From Capronia americana (Eukaryota; Ascomycota; Eurotiomycetes; Chaetothyriales; Herpotrichiellaceae): 64,000 bases of DNA. Position 1 is the stretch's first letter; each line of letters opens with the position of its first letter. A program made the position numbers and the translations under genes. Below the pieces are notes generated by a model. It searched no databases. It was not told where the DNA came from and worked only from the letters and a program-made list of their open reading frames with translations. Below, piece by piece: positions 34,694-46,688 of this stretch. The stretch is taken from NCBI GenBank assembly GCA_016110215.1, contig JADWQD010000017.1, positions 62,001 through 126,000 on the forward strand. Reading direction: 5' to 3'.

Positions 34694-36408
34694 ATGACCG
34701 AGTTGAAGGAGCGCAGGTACCTCATCCGGAAGCCTCGAGCGCTGCAATACTTCCACCGCGGCGAGTTTAAGCGAGAGCTCGAGAAAGAGCGAGTCGCTGG
34801 GAGGTTTGAGCTGTTCTTGGACTTACTTTGTGAGTCTCGATCCTCCGAACATGTCAACATTGTTTGCTGGCTGCCGGCTGATCCCCCGAGATCATAATAG
34901 ATGTCGCGATTGTATGTGTGCATCGAGCGGATCTCCATGCTTAGGATGGCTGTTGACCCGCAGATGGTAGATCGCCAACTTCTCAGACGACCTAACCGAG
35001 AACCCGACCGGCGCAAATCTGGTCAAATTCATCCTCATATTTGCTCCTGCATGGTATGTAGGATCTCCGCGATGGGGAAATGGCTTTTCATTTGCAAAGC
35101 TTGGAACTCATCGCTTCCCATTTTTTCACAGGCATGCTTGGGCCGATGCCAAAGAGAACGCGAACAACTATTACAATGACGATGCCCTCCAGCGCACCGG
35201 CGTCCTCTGGATCATGGCCTTGCTCGTGGTCTACGGCAACAATGCTGTCTATGTAGCCGAAGACCCCGCAGCGATGCGTCTGACCGTGGCGACGTACATG
35301 GTGCTTCGCTTCTCCCAGATCTGCTTCTATGCGCTGTACAGCGTTGCCAGCCATCACCATCGGACTCAGAACAGGGCGTACTTCCTGATGATCTTGGTTG
35401 GAATGTGCGTTTGGATCCCGCTCCTGTTTGAATCCGTCAGTCTTCGGGCCAAGGCTGGTATCGCTGTCGTCGGGATCGTTTACGAGGTGGGACTGACCAG
35501 CAACCCCAACCACAAATGCCTGGGTGATTGGATTGCTGACCGGGAAGCTCGATCGAACAGGAGGTTACCTATGTCTTGACCTTTGGACCTTGGATCGCTC
35601 GTTGGTTTGGTCTGGAGTATACCACGGCCGTTGACATTGACCATGAAAATGATCGCCATGCTGCATTCACGATCCTGGTGCTGGGTGAATTTACCTACGC
35701 CATCCTGGTAGGGTCGCCTGCCGAAGGGGCCATCACGCTCAAGACCCTGCGGGCCATCGAGACTCTGATCATCGCATTCTGTTTCAATTCGATGTATGAC
35801 TACTGCGATGGCGGTACTGAGAGTACTCACCCGATTCGTCGCGCCGTCTGGAGTTCGTTCGGCTGGCTCTTGATCCATTTACCGCTGTCTGCCGGACTGA
35901 TGGTAGGTGGGCACATCTGCGCCGCGACCGTCCCCGACGACGAGCTGAGTGCCGGCCAACGCTGGCTATGGGGCGGTGGGTTAGGCTTGGGAACATTCTG
36001 CCTGTTCCTGATTGCCGCCATGTACAAAGATGAGGATCCCTCGGGATTTCTGCTACTCTCCAAGGCATGTCACTCATTCGATCTTTGACGAGGGTGCGCG
36101 GACGACTAACCACGGGAGTTCAGCCGATGCGCCTGTTTCCGAGACTGCTGGTGTCTGTGGTGTTCGTGCTTCTTCCGCTCGCACCAGAAGAGCAATTGAG
36201 CCCCACTGCCCTTGTCTCTATTGGGGCCGGAATGCTCGTATGCGTGGTTGCGTGGGAGCTCATCGGTGGCTTGGAGAAGTGTGCCGCTCTATTTGAAAGC
36301 TGGAACCTGACAGCAGATGACAGTTCGGAGGACGATGTCGTGGCTTTGCGACGGGATGTGCAGGAGGAGGACGGGGTGTCTTCAGGGCCGGATGTGGAAG
36401 TTCCGTAG
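34694..36408 (+). CDS. LtrA-like (low temperature requirement A) membrane protein
   Basis: Polytopic membrane protein of unknown function, six exons: 34694-34829, 34901-34911, 34971-35053, 35132-35486, 35561-36064 and 36124-36408; 457 residues. Exon 2 is only 11 nt and supplies the end of FELFLDLLYVAI. The fifth intron appears to use a GC donor (AAG|GCATGT at 36065). Family traits are the start of the first helix (RFELFLDLLYVAIIANFSDD), WHAWADAKENANNYYNDDALQR between helices, and about ten hydrophobic segments. The family is named after a Listeria locus needed for growth in the cold; the fungal role is not established. It follows the second regulator on the same strand, with no clear tie to the catabolic block. 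Confidence 0.82.
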
Positions 36409-37610
36409 CTGGGGTGATCCGACCTGTTGAAGCTGAGGTGGCATCAAAAGTTTGTCGATGAGGATGTGTCTTAAGGTTGCTTTTAAGTGGCAGTATGAGG
36501 ACGTATGGTATAGTAGTCCAACCGGCATCCCGGTCGTGTCGTGTTGTGGAAAGCTGTATCTCGGAATAATCCTGACATTATCCACCCCTGTACCGAGTAC
36601 ATATGTAGGAGACCAGCACCCCAAAACAGGGATCCCTACTCGGTATCCAGACCTCAAATGCAGCCTGCCATACTGAAACAGCACCTGCCTTCACGGGACA
36701 ACCAGCCGTTAAGATCCAGAGCCCGTCCTTACACATCACTGTGCGTTTATGAACGTCTGCATTGAGGGCAGCTAACTCATCGTATAATATTCTCCACTGG
36801 CGCTCAAGGGGTGTGGCTCTGTAGCCCTTCAACACCCTAATAATGAGGCTTCCAAGCCCATCCAAAGGAAAAAGCGCGAGACTTTCATAAGAAGCAGAGA
36901 AGAATAGTGTGGGAGGGAGAGAGAAGGAAGAGGAAGAGGAAGAAGAAGCACCGATAATGGAACTCGGGCATCAACCAATCCAAGAGTTGCAGAATAAACT
37001 AGGTAACCAGACATCGCTCAAGTTCACAGACTATGTAGTTCATCTGTGGAGTGAAGTGACCAGGACCGACGCAGTTGTGACATTTCATAGCCAAAATCAG
37101 GCAGGGAGAGAGAGATCTAGGTTCGGCGAGCTCTGGTAACCTTCTTGATTATCTTCATCGTCCATCGGCGTATAATAAATACACAGTAAGAAGGCATTTC
37201 CGCCATTAAATCACAGCAAGGATTTCAACTGATCGCTCGCATTGTCCCTGAAATGTCGTATTGTAAGTGAGGCCGGCTCGGCTGGCGGGCCGGAAAGAAA
37301 ACTTGTGGCAATCGAAGTGAAGAGTGCCACGCCTTTTGACAATGGTAAACTTCAACCAGATATTAATCCCGACAAGTCAGCACCATGGAAGGCGTACACA
37401 TCAAAATACTGTAAAATCAAGTTGCACAGCACATAGAAGTAATTGAAACGGGAAGAGTATTAATATCTGACTCTGAGTCTGAGTATCCTTCGATCTCGAT
37501 TTCTCGAGTTTGAATAGCTCACTCGAGGCGCTCGGCGGGCTAGAACCCGAAGTCGATTCATTGAACAACAGGGCCTGGCCAGGTGTATCAAATATTCTCC
37601 CCCGGCGACA
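36409..37610. other. Intergenic, no supported gene
   Basis: 1202 bp with only short, composition-biased open frames. One reverse copy of the dispersed motif (GTACCGAGTAC, 36590-36600) and a purine run near 36905-36950 are the only structures seen. Confidence 0.5.
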
Positions 37611-38228
37611 ATGTCTATGACAGAGTCCTCTTCGACAAACACCCCTCCCCTAGCAGCAGCAGCAGCAGCAGCAGTCAAGGGAGTACCCTCGATCTCGGGC
37701 GAAACGTCCCTAGACGCCCTGCTCTCGGGCCTCGAAATCACAATCCACCCAGAAACATACGTCTTCGCGACCGTCCCGGCATCGCTCTTCAATGGGACAG
37801 GGACATGCGCTGGTTCTAGCTCAGCCTTTCCCATCCCTTTATCCGACATTCTGCTTTTCTTCCGCGAACCCTGTACTCGTCGTCACGACAATGTCGAAGG
37901 CAATAAAGATCCTGCTCAAGACGACGCTCAAAATCAAGATCAAGATCAAATCACATTAATTCTCCAGCGCGACGTGGCGGAGCGGTACGCGCACGACTAC
38001 CAGTCGCGTGCCGAAGACTGCCCTCTCACATACACGTACCCCTCCCGCCTCCTAACATTGAATATACACTCCTCGCTGTCGGCCGTCGGGTTCATGGCCG
38101 TGTTGGCGACCAGGTTGGCGGAGCGGGGGATCAGCATCAATCCCGTGGCCGGGTTCTTTCACGATCATCTGTTCGTGCCGGTGGACAGGGCGGACGAGGC
38201 GGCGAGGGTGTTGTTGGGGGAGAGGTAG
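37611..38228 (+). CDS. ACT-domain protein (DUF2241/ACT_3-like)
   Basis: Single exon, 205 residues. After a 20-residue N-terminus with an eight-alanine run encoded by a GCA repeat, the sequence SLDALLSGLEITIHPETYVFATVP begins the first of two ACT-like halves. The second half contains SSLSAVGFMAVLATRLAERGISINPVAGF and ends HDHLFVPVDRADEA, typical of the bacterial and fungal DUF2241 group. ACT folds bind small ligands such as amino acids, but no ligand is known for this group. A Gln/Asp-rich loop (DPAQDDAQNQDQDQ) in the middle is fungal-specific. It converges on the Pta1 gene. Confidence 0.78.
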   Translation: MSMTESSSTNTPPLAAAAAAAVKGVPSISGETSLDALLSGLEITIHPETYVFATVPASLFNGTGTCAGSSSAFPIPLSDILLFFREPCTRRHDNVEGNKDPAQDDAQNQDQDQITLILQRDVAERYAHDYQSRAEDCPLTYTYPSRLLTLNIHSSLSAVGFMAVLATRLAERGISINPVAGFFHDHLFVPVDRADEAARVLLGER

Positions 38229-38609
38229 GCCGGGATGACGGATTTACATAGGAGCTGTGTGGGAAGCGGTGAAGTCAAGGGGAGGGCGGAGGAGAAGTCA
38301 AGTCAAGTCATGCTATTGTACTGTACTGTAGGAGTGTGTGGGCGATAGAAGGGATGAATCCAGGTGTAGGGTAGGTAGGTAGGTAGGTCACTGCCCGGGT
38401 GTATTGTCGAGCTCATAATTTTGGTCTTGTGGAAATGTCGTACGCCTCAAGGCCTTGGATGGTAGGTAGCATGCACGGTCGGGAAAAACGCTCTTCGCGT
38501 CACTGTCACTTAGATCTCGCATCACAGTCACTCGCAAATTTGAATCATGTGCGTCGGATCAGCATACGCATGCGCAAACGTGGGTGATGGTACATTGGCA
38601 CATCTGCAT
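38229..38609. other. Convergent 3' region with short tandem repeats
   Basis: 381 bp between converging stop codons. Contains AAGTC repeats near 38297-38309 and four GTAG units near 38371-38387. No gene. Confidence 0.6.
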
Positions 38610-41022
38610 TTATCCAGTCGCAGCAGCCATCTGTTTTCTCCTCCTAGGATCGGCACTCGTAGGATCCATTTGTCCTGGGACAGCCTCAATAGGTGGACTC
38701 TTCACCCCGTTCGAATCCGGCTTACTCTCGTCTTTGACCTCCTCTTCCTTCTTCGCTGCCGTTTGTAGGAACCCTGGCCGCCATTTATTCAGCACTTTGA
38801 TAGTAGCCTGCTTGACCTGCTCGTCTCCATCGTGCCATATGCTTTCAATCGTGTCTAAGACCACCTCTCTGACAGGCGGTCGCATCATGAGGAGGTATTG
38901 CATCGCAAGAATACACATGCTGATCCTCTCAGGATCTCTCGCCAGTGTCTTGACCCTGTCAAGAACTTCGCGATCAATGCTGGGAATCTCGGAAAGAAAG
39001 CGAATCAGAAGGTTTTTGTCGCGGGCGTCAAGATAAGGGAGTAGACGATCGACCAGCCGATTCACCCATCGCGTATAGTTTGGGAGATGGCCCAGCTCGG
39101 GATGAATTTTGGCGGCCAGCTTGTCGGTGTACCATTCTTCGGTGAGCCAAGAAATGGCCATGTTGAGGCGCGGTCGGAAGTCTTCGAGGACGTACATGAA
39201 TAGAGTTTGGCGGATGCGGTTCGCCACATTCGATGGCTCGTCGGCATTTTCCTGCTTTATAAGTTGGCCGTTGGCCGTACCTATCTCTTCATCGGTCAAG
39301 ACGTCGGCGAGATCACTCAGGCCTGATGGTGCCCTGGTTGCGAGACGCATAAGAATTGTCGCCCATGAATCCCGGTCGTTGGAACTAGCAGCTATGCGGT
39401 TCAATCCCAACTTCTGCTTCGCATGAGACTGTCCGGCTGCATCCAGAGAAGCGACCAGCTGGAAGACGTGGCCAATGGTCTGATCTGCTAAAGTGGCAAC
39501 ATCGGCGCTATTCAAAGGAGGCGGTTTTGGCAGCTCAAAGGGCCCTAGCTCAATCGCAGGCTGTGCGAGCTCTTCCAATGCTTTCTCGGTGGTTTGGGAC
39601 AGCGCGTGATCGGAGCTAGCAGCAAGTTCGGGATCGTAGTCATCTTCGTCATCAATACCCGTCGGGCCTAGTAGGGGCACGTCCGGAACGCGGGTGGTCT
39701 GGGTCATCTTCTGCAGATGGGTATACCTCTGTCGAATAGCATTGATTGCCTCGTCCAGAGAGCCGGCATCCACATGCTGCAGCAAGACAGTAGTCACGGT
39801 GCTGACAATGTCAGCGGGCAGGAGCGTGACATCGAATTGCTGCAGGCTGACGTCTTCGGTGAGGGTGAACAGGTGGGAAAAGGAATTTGGCGGAGGTGGC
39901 ATCGGTGGATATTTTCGGGTGGCTCCCATCAGTCTCTGCCTTTTCGCATCGTCCAGTCCATCAGTAGGTTCCGCCGGGCGCTTCTGAGCTGTGGATTCAG
40001 AGAACAACGCGGTACGAGATTGCTGTAGACGCATGAGGTACCCTTGGATCTTTTGTTCCATCGGATGATTGGGGACTGCCCTCAAAGCCCATCTTAACAA
40101 AGCCCTTGTCGTTCGTTCCATTGACCTCACAATAACCATTAGTCGTGGTGTCATGGGAGCATTCGCCTGTTTCATTGGGTTGAAATTGAGGATTGCAGAG
40201 ACAATCTTGGTGGAGATAGAGGGCCGGCTTCTGATGAGAACGGCCACACAGTTCAGCGTGGCATCGACCAATATGGGATCCATCGAATTTTCCTGGAATA
40301 CACCCAACAGCCTGTCCAGCAGACCGGACGCTTCAGCCTCGAGATTGGGGAGTTGCAATAATGGGTGTGTCCGTGGGACCAGCGCAATCGATGTCTCATT
40401 CTGCTCAGGACGCTGGACAGGGTTAGCATGGAGACCTCCAGAGAAATAGGCAGCGCAACTCACCCGTGGGTCTGATATCAGACCGGGCGTCTCTACCTGG
40501 ACGACTTTCTGGACGAACTTGACGCAGCAGATTCGGACCGCTATGGGGGCAGAGTCCATCCGCTGGAGGATGTTCAACTTTATCCGACTCATTTCCTGCC
40601 ATAATGTAGATTCTGCGGGATGCGATATACTAAGAAAGCTGTCAGGACCTGTCTTGATATCATTGCTATATGCGCCACACGTACACTCGTCTGATGACCA
40701 GCGGGTATAGACTAGCAGCTGCTTGAACTGCACTCTTTGTAACTGCGGGATCCTCCCCCGGCGTCTCCAACATCGCTCGAAGGGTAGGTAGCACTTCTGA
40801 CGAGAGTTGCTCCTTTTGCGTATTGGGCAGAGAAGGGCTCGCGAAGGCTTCGGCAAGGAATTCGGCTCCCCATCTTCGAACCTCAACATGGCCAGAGGGA
40901 CCGATGATGGGTAAGATGCCAGGGAGGACTTGATTGTACACTTGAGGATCCCCCAAGGCGAGTTTACGCGCCGCTTCGAGTTGGGGGATCATCTCCGCCG
41001 CCGAAGCTGCTACACCAGCCAT
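38610..41022 (-). CDS. pta1: Pta1/symplekin, mRNA 3'-end processing scaffold
   Basis: Subunit of the cleavage and polyadenylation factor, nuclear. Exons 41022-40685, 40629-40464 and 40412-38610 give 768 residues. Intron 1 (55 bp) keeps phase. Intron 2 (40413-40463) is 51 bp, has no stop in frame and would be read as coding without its clear GTGAGT donor, CTAAC branch site and CAG acceptor. The N-terminal 350 residues form HEAT-like helices (QLEAARKLALGD, PIIGPSGHVEVRRWGAEFLAEAF, LVIRRVISHPAESTLWQEM). The C-terminal part includes LFMYVLEDFRPRLNMAISWLTEEW and LDARDKNLLIRFLSEIP. It is head to head with Prp4, another RNA-processing gene. Confidence 0.85.
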
Positions 41023-41501
41023 GACGAGGACACGGCGTGTAGATCAACAGGGCGCAAGGGTCAGGCAGATGCACGATTCTACGGATTGGCAAGCTTGAGA
41101 AGCGTTTGTTTGGTTTGTTTGGAGGGTTGTCGAGCGCAGCGGCATGGAGTCGGGGGAGGTCTCAGTGTTGGTATGAAGGGCCGAATTATATGTTAACACA
41201 GCAGTCGAAGTCCAACGCGTGGAAAAGGTCAATTAAACTAATATACAGCGTCAACTTTGAGTAAGGTGAAAGTGAAGCAAAAGTGACAGACAGCCGAAGT
41301 GGTGATGAGACGCACTTCAAGCCTCCAACTGCGGACCCTTGCAGCCAATGACGCAGCAGCCTGGCATTCTTCAACTTTTTGTGCACTTGTGTTGATAGAC
41401 ACTGCTACTGAAAGCACTCCCCGGCTCCTCTTTGAGGTTTGACTAAACACCGTTTGCGTAATCATCTGCCTCGTCTAGAGAGCCCATCGATCACCGGCGC
41501 C
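41023..41501. promoter_or_regulatory. Bidirectional promoter, Pta1 / Prp4
   Basis: 479 bp between the divergent start codons of two RNA-processing genes. No gene-sized open frame; probable shared promoter. Confidence 0.55.
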
Positions 41502-43252
41502 ATGATACACCCGTCGCGTCAAGCATATGTGGAGGAGGGGCCTCAGGTAAGAATACCCCCCGAGTATCTTTCTGCGCGCCTCTTTATTTACATTTGCCTC
41601 CAAGGCTCGATCGTCTCTGTGGGCGAACCGCCAACAGAAGACAAGTAAGACTGACGGAAATGGCTGAGTCGCAGGACACTGAGATGGGCGTTGATTTGGC
41701 CAGCATTCGTGAGTGCTACATGTGCTCGAAATACTATTTCCCTCTAGCTAACTTCTCTGCGCCAGCTATCGATCGAAACTATGATATACCTACTGGAGCG
41801 GGCGGTGTCGCTCCGGAGAAGGCGTCAGCTATTCTCTCTCAATTCGACCGAAAGCGAAGACTCGCCATGTTAGCAGTCCCCACGGACGACGGCAAAGTGA
41901 GAGCGCGCCTACGAGAACTCGGACAGCCAGTCACACTTTTCGGAGAAGGGCCAGCTGAGAGAAGAGACCGCCTGCGGGAACATCTGCTCGACCAGCAGGA
42001 TACAGCAGACCGAGACGAAAGTGTGGCCGATGTACAAATGCGAGAGACGGACGACGCAGCTGATCAAGAGGAGGAATTCTACACAGAGGGACTACCAGAG
42101 CTGCTTGAAGCAAGGCGGCAGATCGCGCGCTATTCATTACCAAGAGCAAAAGCTCGCATACAGAGGCAACGGGAAGATTCGACCATCCCCCTCCGAACAC
42201 ACATCAAACATCGCAAGGAGATAAAGGAGAAGTTGCAGGGGTTTGAACTATTCGGTACGCAGATTGCGGGAGAGCGGCCGATCAGTATCACTCGATTTGC
42301 GCCCAACGGAGAGATCATTGCGGCTGGAAACTGGGGCGGCGGGATCAAGTTGCTGGACGTCCCTAACCTGGACGAGAAGGTTACGTTAAGAGGGCATACT
42401 GGAATAGTCGGTGGCATCGCTTGGTATCCCGGTGCGACATTGCCGGACTCCAACGTCTCTCCCGATTCTGTCAACTTGGCAAGTGGAGCTGGTGGACAAG
42501 GCGGCGCAAGCGATATACATCTCTGGTCCTTGAACCAGGAAACGCCGGTGGCGACCCTCCAGGGACATACCGATCGTGTCTGCCGAGTCGAGTTCCATCC
42601 CTCGGGGAAATACTTAGCATCTGCGTCCTTTGACACCACCTGGCGGTTATGGGACGTCGAGACGACAACAGAGCTCTTACTCCAGGAAGGCCATTCACGG
42701 CAAGTCTTCGCGGTCGCCTTCAACACAGATGGATCTCTCCTCGCAAGCGGAGGGTTCGACAGTATCGGCCGAATATGGGACCTCCGGACCGGTCGTACCG
42801 TCATGATCCTGGAAGGGCACATTCGCGAGATCTTCAGCCTGGATTGGGGCATCGACAACTATCGCGTCCTCTCCGGGTCCGGAGACGGATGGGTCAAATG
42901 CTGGGACCTTCGACAGGTCCGCAGCGTTGGCGGAATTGGTGCGCATAATGGCAACGTGTCGGACCTACGATGGTTCAAGGGCCTGGATGGCGATAAATCA
43001 TCCCTTGTGGAGAGCAACAGTGTGAGACAAGAACACAATCCTCGAAAAGCAGGCACTTTTTTCGTGACCAGCGGATTCGACAAGAATGTCAACATCTACT
43101 CGGCGGACGACTGGTCGTTCGTCAAGCAATTGAGCGGCCACTCGGGCAATGTGCTCAGTGTCGACGTTACGAACGACGCAAAGTGGATCGCCAGCAGTGG
43201 GCATGACAGAACCGTCAAGCTGTGGGGCCGTGACGATGGACAAGGCATATGA
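41502..43252 (+). CDS. prp4: U4/U6 snRNP WD40 protein Prp4
   Basis: Spliceosomal protein of the U4/U6 particle. My model has exons 41502-41546, 41675-41708 and 41766-43252 (521 residues), giving an N-terminus MIHPSRQAYVEEGPQ joined to DTEMGVDLASI and PIDRNYDIPTG. Intron 2 (41709-41765) is 57 bp, a multiple of three without stops, but has a clean donor, CTAAC branch site and CAG. An SFM/PRP4-type motif VRARLRELGQPVTLFGEGPAERRDRL lies near residues 75-100. It is followed by FYTEGLPELLEARRQIARYSL and seven WD repeats ending HDRTVKLWG. Repeat 3 is preceded by a loop that contains GGQGGASDIHLWS. The start at 41502 rests on the splice model; an internal ATG at 41660 is the fallback. Confidence 0.88.
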
Positions 43253-45344
43253 GAGTCAGAACAATTACTACATACTGTATGAGCAAGCAGGCTCTGAGAC
43301 TGAATCTTTCGTATGCGGTGGTAAAGAAACACGCCAGCTGTCCAGGCAAGAAGACCAGCAATGTCACTTACAGGACCCTTGCAGCGCCGCAAAATCGTCT
43401 TCAAGGAGGCTCCACTGGTCCAATGCACTGCAGTGCAGTGCAGTGCCGTGCCGGAGAGGCAGTGCTGTGCTGTGTTGGGGCGATGTAAAATGTGGTCAAT
43501 CCCGTATCCTGAACACGGCAATCCGAATACGAGGCACAACCAATGAAGCACGTTTCAGACACGAGGCCAAGGGCGGCCATGCACCGTGTTACTCTGGCAA
43601 GGGAATCCCCGTCTCGAGCCTCAAACTACGCAGTCCGTAGGCACCTTAATTTATCGCCTTCGTATTCGTGTCACAGACATCAACAGGAATATCATCGTTC
43701 CGATGTGCGAGGTAGGCGCAGGGTTCGTATATACGAGTACTGATCTGTGCAGCGAGGGTGCCTACGGAGTACATTGCCACGGTACCACACAGTAATAGTG
43801 GGAGTGCTGGTGGTGGAAGCGATACTCACACGTTCCGCACGCAGTGTCGAAAGGCTACAGTAAGTATGTACGAGTCCCTAGGCACCGCAGGCCCGACCCC
43901 CCGATCGACAGGCACAGCACCCACGACAAATCACGCCACGCATGGCCTATCTTGCACTCGACGTGTCCTATGGACGAGTTGCATTATAGGTACTCGGTAC
44001 TTACTGGGACATCCTGTATGTACCTCATAACCGTGTCCCGTGTACGAGGTAGTATGTACTCGATACTTTCCGCGGACTTTGATTACAACGCGACAACTTA
44101 ATTTACCCATGATGCAAATACAAGTACCGAGCACTCGGTGCTCCCCACCATAGGCTATCGACACCGCCTTCGGCCTCGGTATGTATGTGGCACATAGCGG
44201 CACATAGCCTACTGCAGTACTCGGTACTCTGTAGTTCCTGGTACGTACCCGGCCGGTCCGCGAACTACATAGTAGTAAGCATCCGCTATCCTTACGGTAC
44301 CTATCCGTACAGTACGTACCAGCCCGGTAGATAAATGTCAATAGCCTACTATATGTACCTGAGTATGGAGACAGCACACCGACCGCGCCAGTCCATTCCC
44401 CTCGATGTTATCCTCCCGAAGTAATTTCGCAGTGTGACCGTGGATGTCGATGTGGATGTAAATGTGGATATCGCGCGCAGGAGTCTATTACCGCGTCTAG
44501 AGAACACAGAACACAGCACACCGTTCATCTTAAGTAGATGTGGATGTGGACGTGGATGTGGACGTAGATGTGGACGTAGATGTGGACGTGGATGTGGATG
44601 TGGATGCATTGCAGCAGCCTACCTATGTAGCATACAGCCTACAATCTACAGCCTCTTGCTTAAAGGTACCCACGCTTACCTTACCTTACCTACCTTACCT
44701 ATGTAACCTTAGCAGGTACCTGGGGGTCATCCGCTCTTGTACATAACTCGTACAGGAAGTATCCTTTATTGCCGGTTATCCTACCGAGATTTTGGCGTTT
44801 CCTGGGCTGCGAGTCTACTCGAGTCATACTGCAGGATACTCCGAAGTCACTCCGTCCGTTTACTCGGTACTGTGTATGCCAGTCGCGTTGGATACACGAC
44901 AATGCCTTATCAAGAGGAGTCGCAGTCGCAGTGCGTAAGTACTAAGTAGGATACGTATGCATGGTACACTGTAGGTCGGTATGTAGATAGGTAGGTTATT
45001 AGGTTGCATACACAGACGCACGTACGCATGCATGCATATATGTGCATGACCTGCATCTTTGCCCGTACGTCCCTGTCTGACGCTTATGGTTATGGTTATG
45101 TTTTACGCCTATGCTTATACGGTACGGTAGGTATCCCTGTACAAGTAAGTACTCGGTACGTCAGGATAGACATGCCGGTAGGGTGCGTACACCGAACGTA
45201 CATATACAGCACTTGGCTAAGACTTTCGGTCTCCAAGTGCTGCTCGGCTATTATCCTAGTTGTTGAGTGGATTTCCGCAAAAACTACAACAGTGGCTAAC
45301 TCACTTCCTTCCCTTCTCCGGGTTTGCTCGTCTATGTCATAACG
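43253..45344. other. Gene-free, repeat-rich intergenic region
   Basis: About 2.1 kb without a credible gene. It carries four exact copies of TACTCGGTAC (43991-44000, 44218-44227, 44861-44870, 45150-45159) and related forms, a GCAGT-rich run near 43425-43475, a hexamer array (listed separately), TTACC/TACCT runs near 44678-44702 and GGTTAT repeats near 45086-45102. The texture suggests old repeat or transposon debris. No terminal repeats or transposase remains were recognised. Confidence 0.6.
44536..44607. repeat. Hexamer array, unit GATGTG with GACGTG/GACGTA variants
   Basis: About twelve tandem hexamers of the form GATGTG, GACGTG, GACGTA or GATGTA. Translated, they would give alternating Val-Asp, which is why long open frames appear here; the stretch is not a gene. 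Confidence 0.88.
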
Positions 45345-46649
45345 ATGTCCGCACTGATGGTCCCAATCTCGTCATTGTCATCGTCCTCGACATCGACATC
45401 GACACCGACATCGAGATCTCATTCCCACATCACAGTCAATGGCCATCATGGAAACTCACGCTTACACTCCGACTCAACTGGCGAGGCACCATGTGTGTTA
45501 GACCTCCCGAACGGCAAGACGGTCAAAGTCCCCTGTTTTGCCGATCTTCCAGCAGTTCCTGGCCTCCCCGCCGGCTGTACCTGGGGTTTATGGGATAAGC
45601 TGTTGAGTCTCGACGCGCCTGACGAATTAGGCACCCTCAACCTCTTGACCGCCAGGACGGTTCTAGCCGCCAAGCAGGAGATTCAACATGGAATCAGCGT
45701 GGCGATCAACTGGTCGTTGGATAATTGTCAGACGCCGCATTCGAACAGAAGACCGGCTAGTCACAAGATCATGTCCTTGAGGGAGGCCCAGGGGGACGAG
45801 TGTCCTTGGACGGGTCATGACGATGAGGTATATATGAATACGCAGAGTGGGAGCCAGTGGGATGGGTTTCGTGAGTAGTACCATGCCCTTTTCCCCGCCC
45901 CGCACGAGTTCTAGCTTTGGCTGACCCGGTTCGACTTGGGAAAGGACACTGGGCGCATCAGCCGACCGGGTTGTTTTATAACGGCGTCACGGCTGCCGAA
46001 ATCACGGGCCCGACCGCTGAAGTCCGCAATGGCATTGATCGATGGTCGGAGAGAGGCGGCGTCGTCGGCCGTGGCGTCCTCCTCGATTACCTCTCTTGGG
46101 CTCAAGAACGAGGCATTTCGTACTCGCCGATCGAGCGGCATGCCATCTCGGAGAAGGACCTCGAAGCAGTGGCTGCTTGGCAGGGCACCGAGTTTCGCCA
46201 GGGAGATATATTGCTCATTCGGTCCGGTTTCGTCAAGTGGTATCGGGAAGCCAGCAGCGAGGATCGGCGAAATGGCACGGTAGATGGATCGACCTGGGCG
46301 GGCGTCGAGGGCACCAAAGAGTCAGTGGAGTGGCTGTGGAATCGGCATTTCGCGGCCGTGGGAGGTGACGCGAACGTGTTCGAGGCATGGCCTGCGAAGA
46401 CCGAGAGGTGGCGTGAGTGATGATGACCCAGTCTCTCATAATGCAACTTTCTGATTCTGACCCTCTATGACAGGATTACACGACAACCTGATTGCTTTGT
46501 TCGGAATGCCAGTGGGAGAGATGTTCGATCTTGACGAGCTTGCTGAGACTTGCCGGAGGCTGAACAAGTGGAGTTTCCTCTTCACCAGTGCGCCGCTCAA
46601 CTTTCCCGGCGGCGTCGCAAGTCCCCCGAATGCCATATGCATATTATAG
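45345..46649 (+). CDS. Cyclase-family protein (kynurenine formamidase-like metal hydrolase)
   Basis: Exons 45345-45870, 45915-46412 and 46474-46649 give 399 residues. After a Ser/Thr-rich leader (about 45 residues) the sequence follows the fungal cyclase family: WGLWDKLLSLDAPDELGTLNLLT near residue 80-100, then HDDEVYMNTQSGSQWDGF, GRGVLLDYLSWAQERGI, EFRQGDILLIRSGFVKWY and a C-terminal FTSAPLNFPGGVASP. The usual HxGTHxD metal signature is replaced by the fungal form around MNTQSGSQWDG. Members hydrolyse small amides or are of unknown function, and the substrate is not known here. An upstream in-frame ATG at 45324 is possible. Its stop is 39 bp from that of the converging regulator. Confidence 0.82.
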
Positions 46650-46688
46650 ACCGAATCAAGGGACTACCCTGAAATGAAGCCTTCCCAT

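Noticed and set aside
43425..43475. GCAGT/GCTGT run considered as a CRISPR-like or mobile-element end
   Set aside because: Only short imperfect repeats without regular spacers or terminal inverted repeats; CRISPR arrays are not expected in a fungal nuclear genome.
44349..44746. Open frames with Val-Asp or His-Pro repeats
   Set aside because: They are translations of the hexamer array at 44536-44607 in both directions, not genes.
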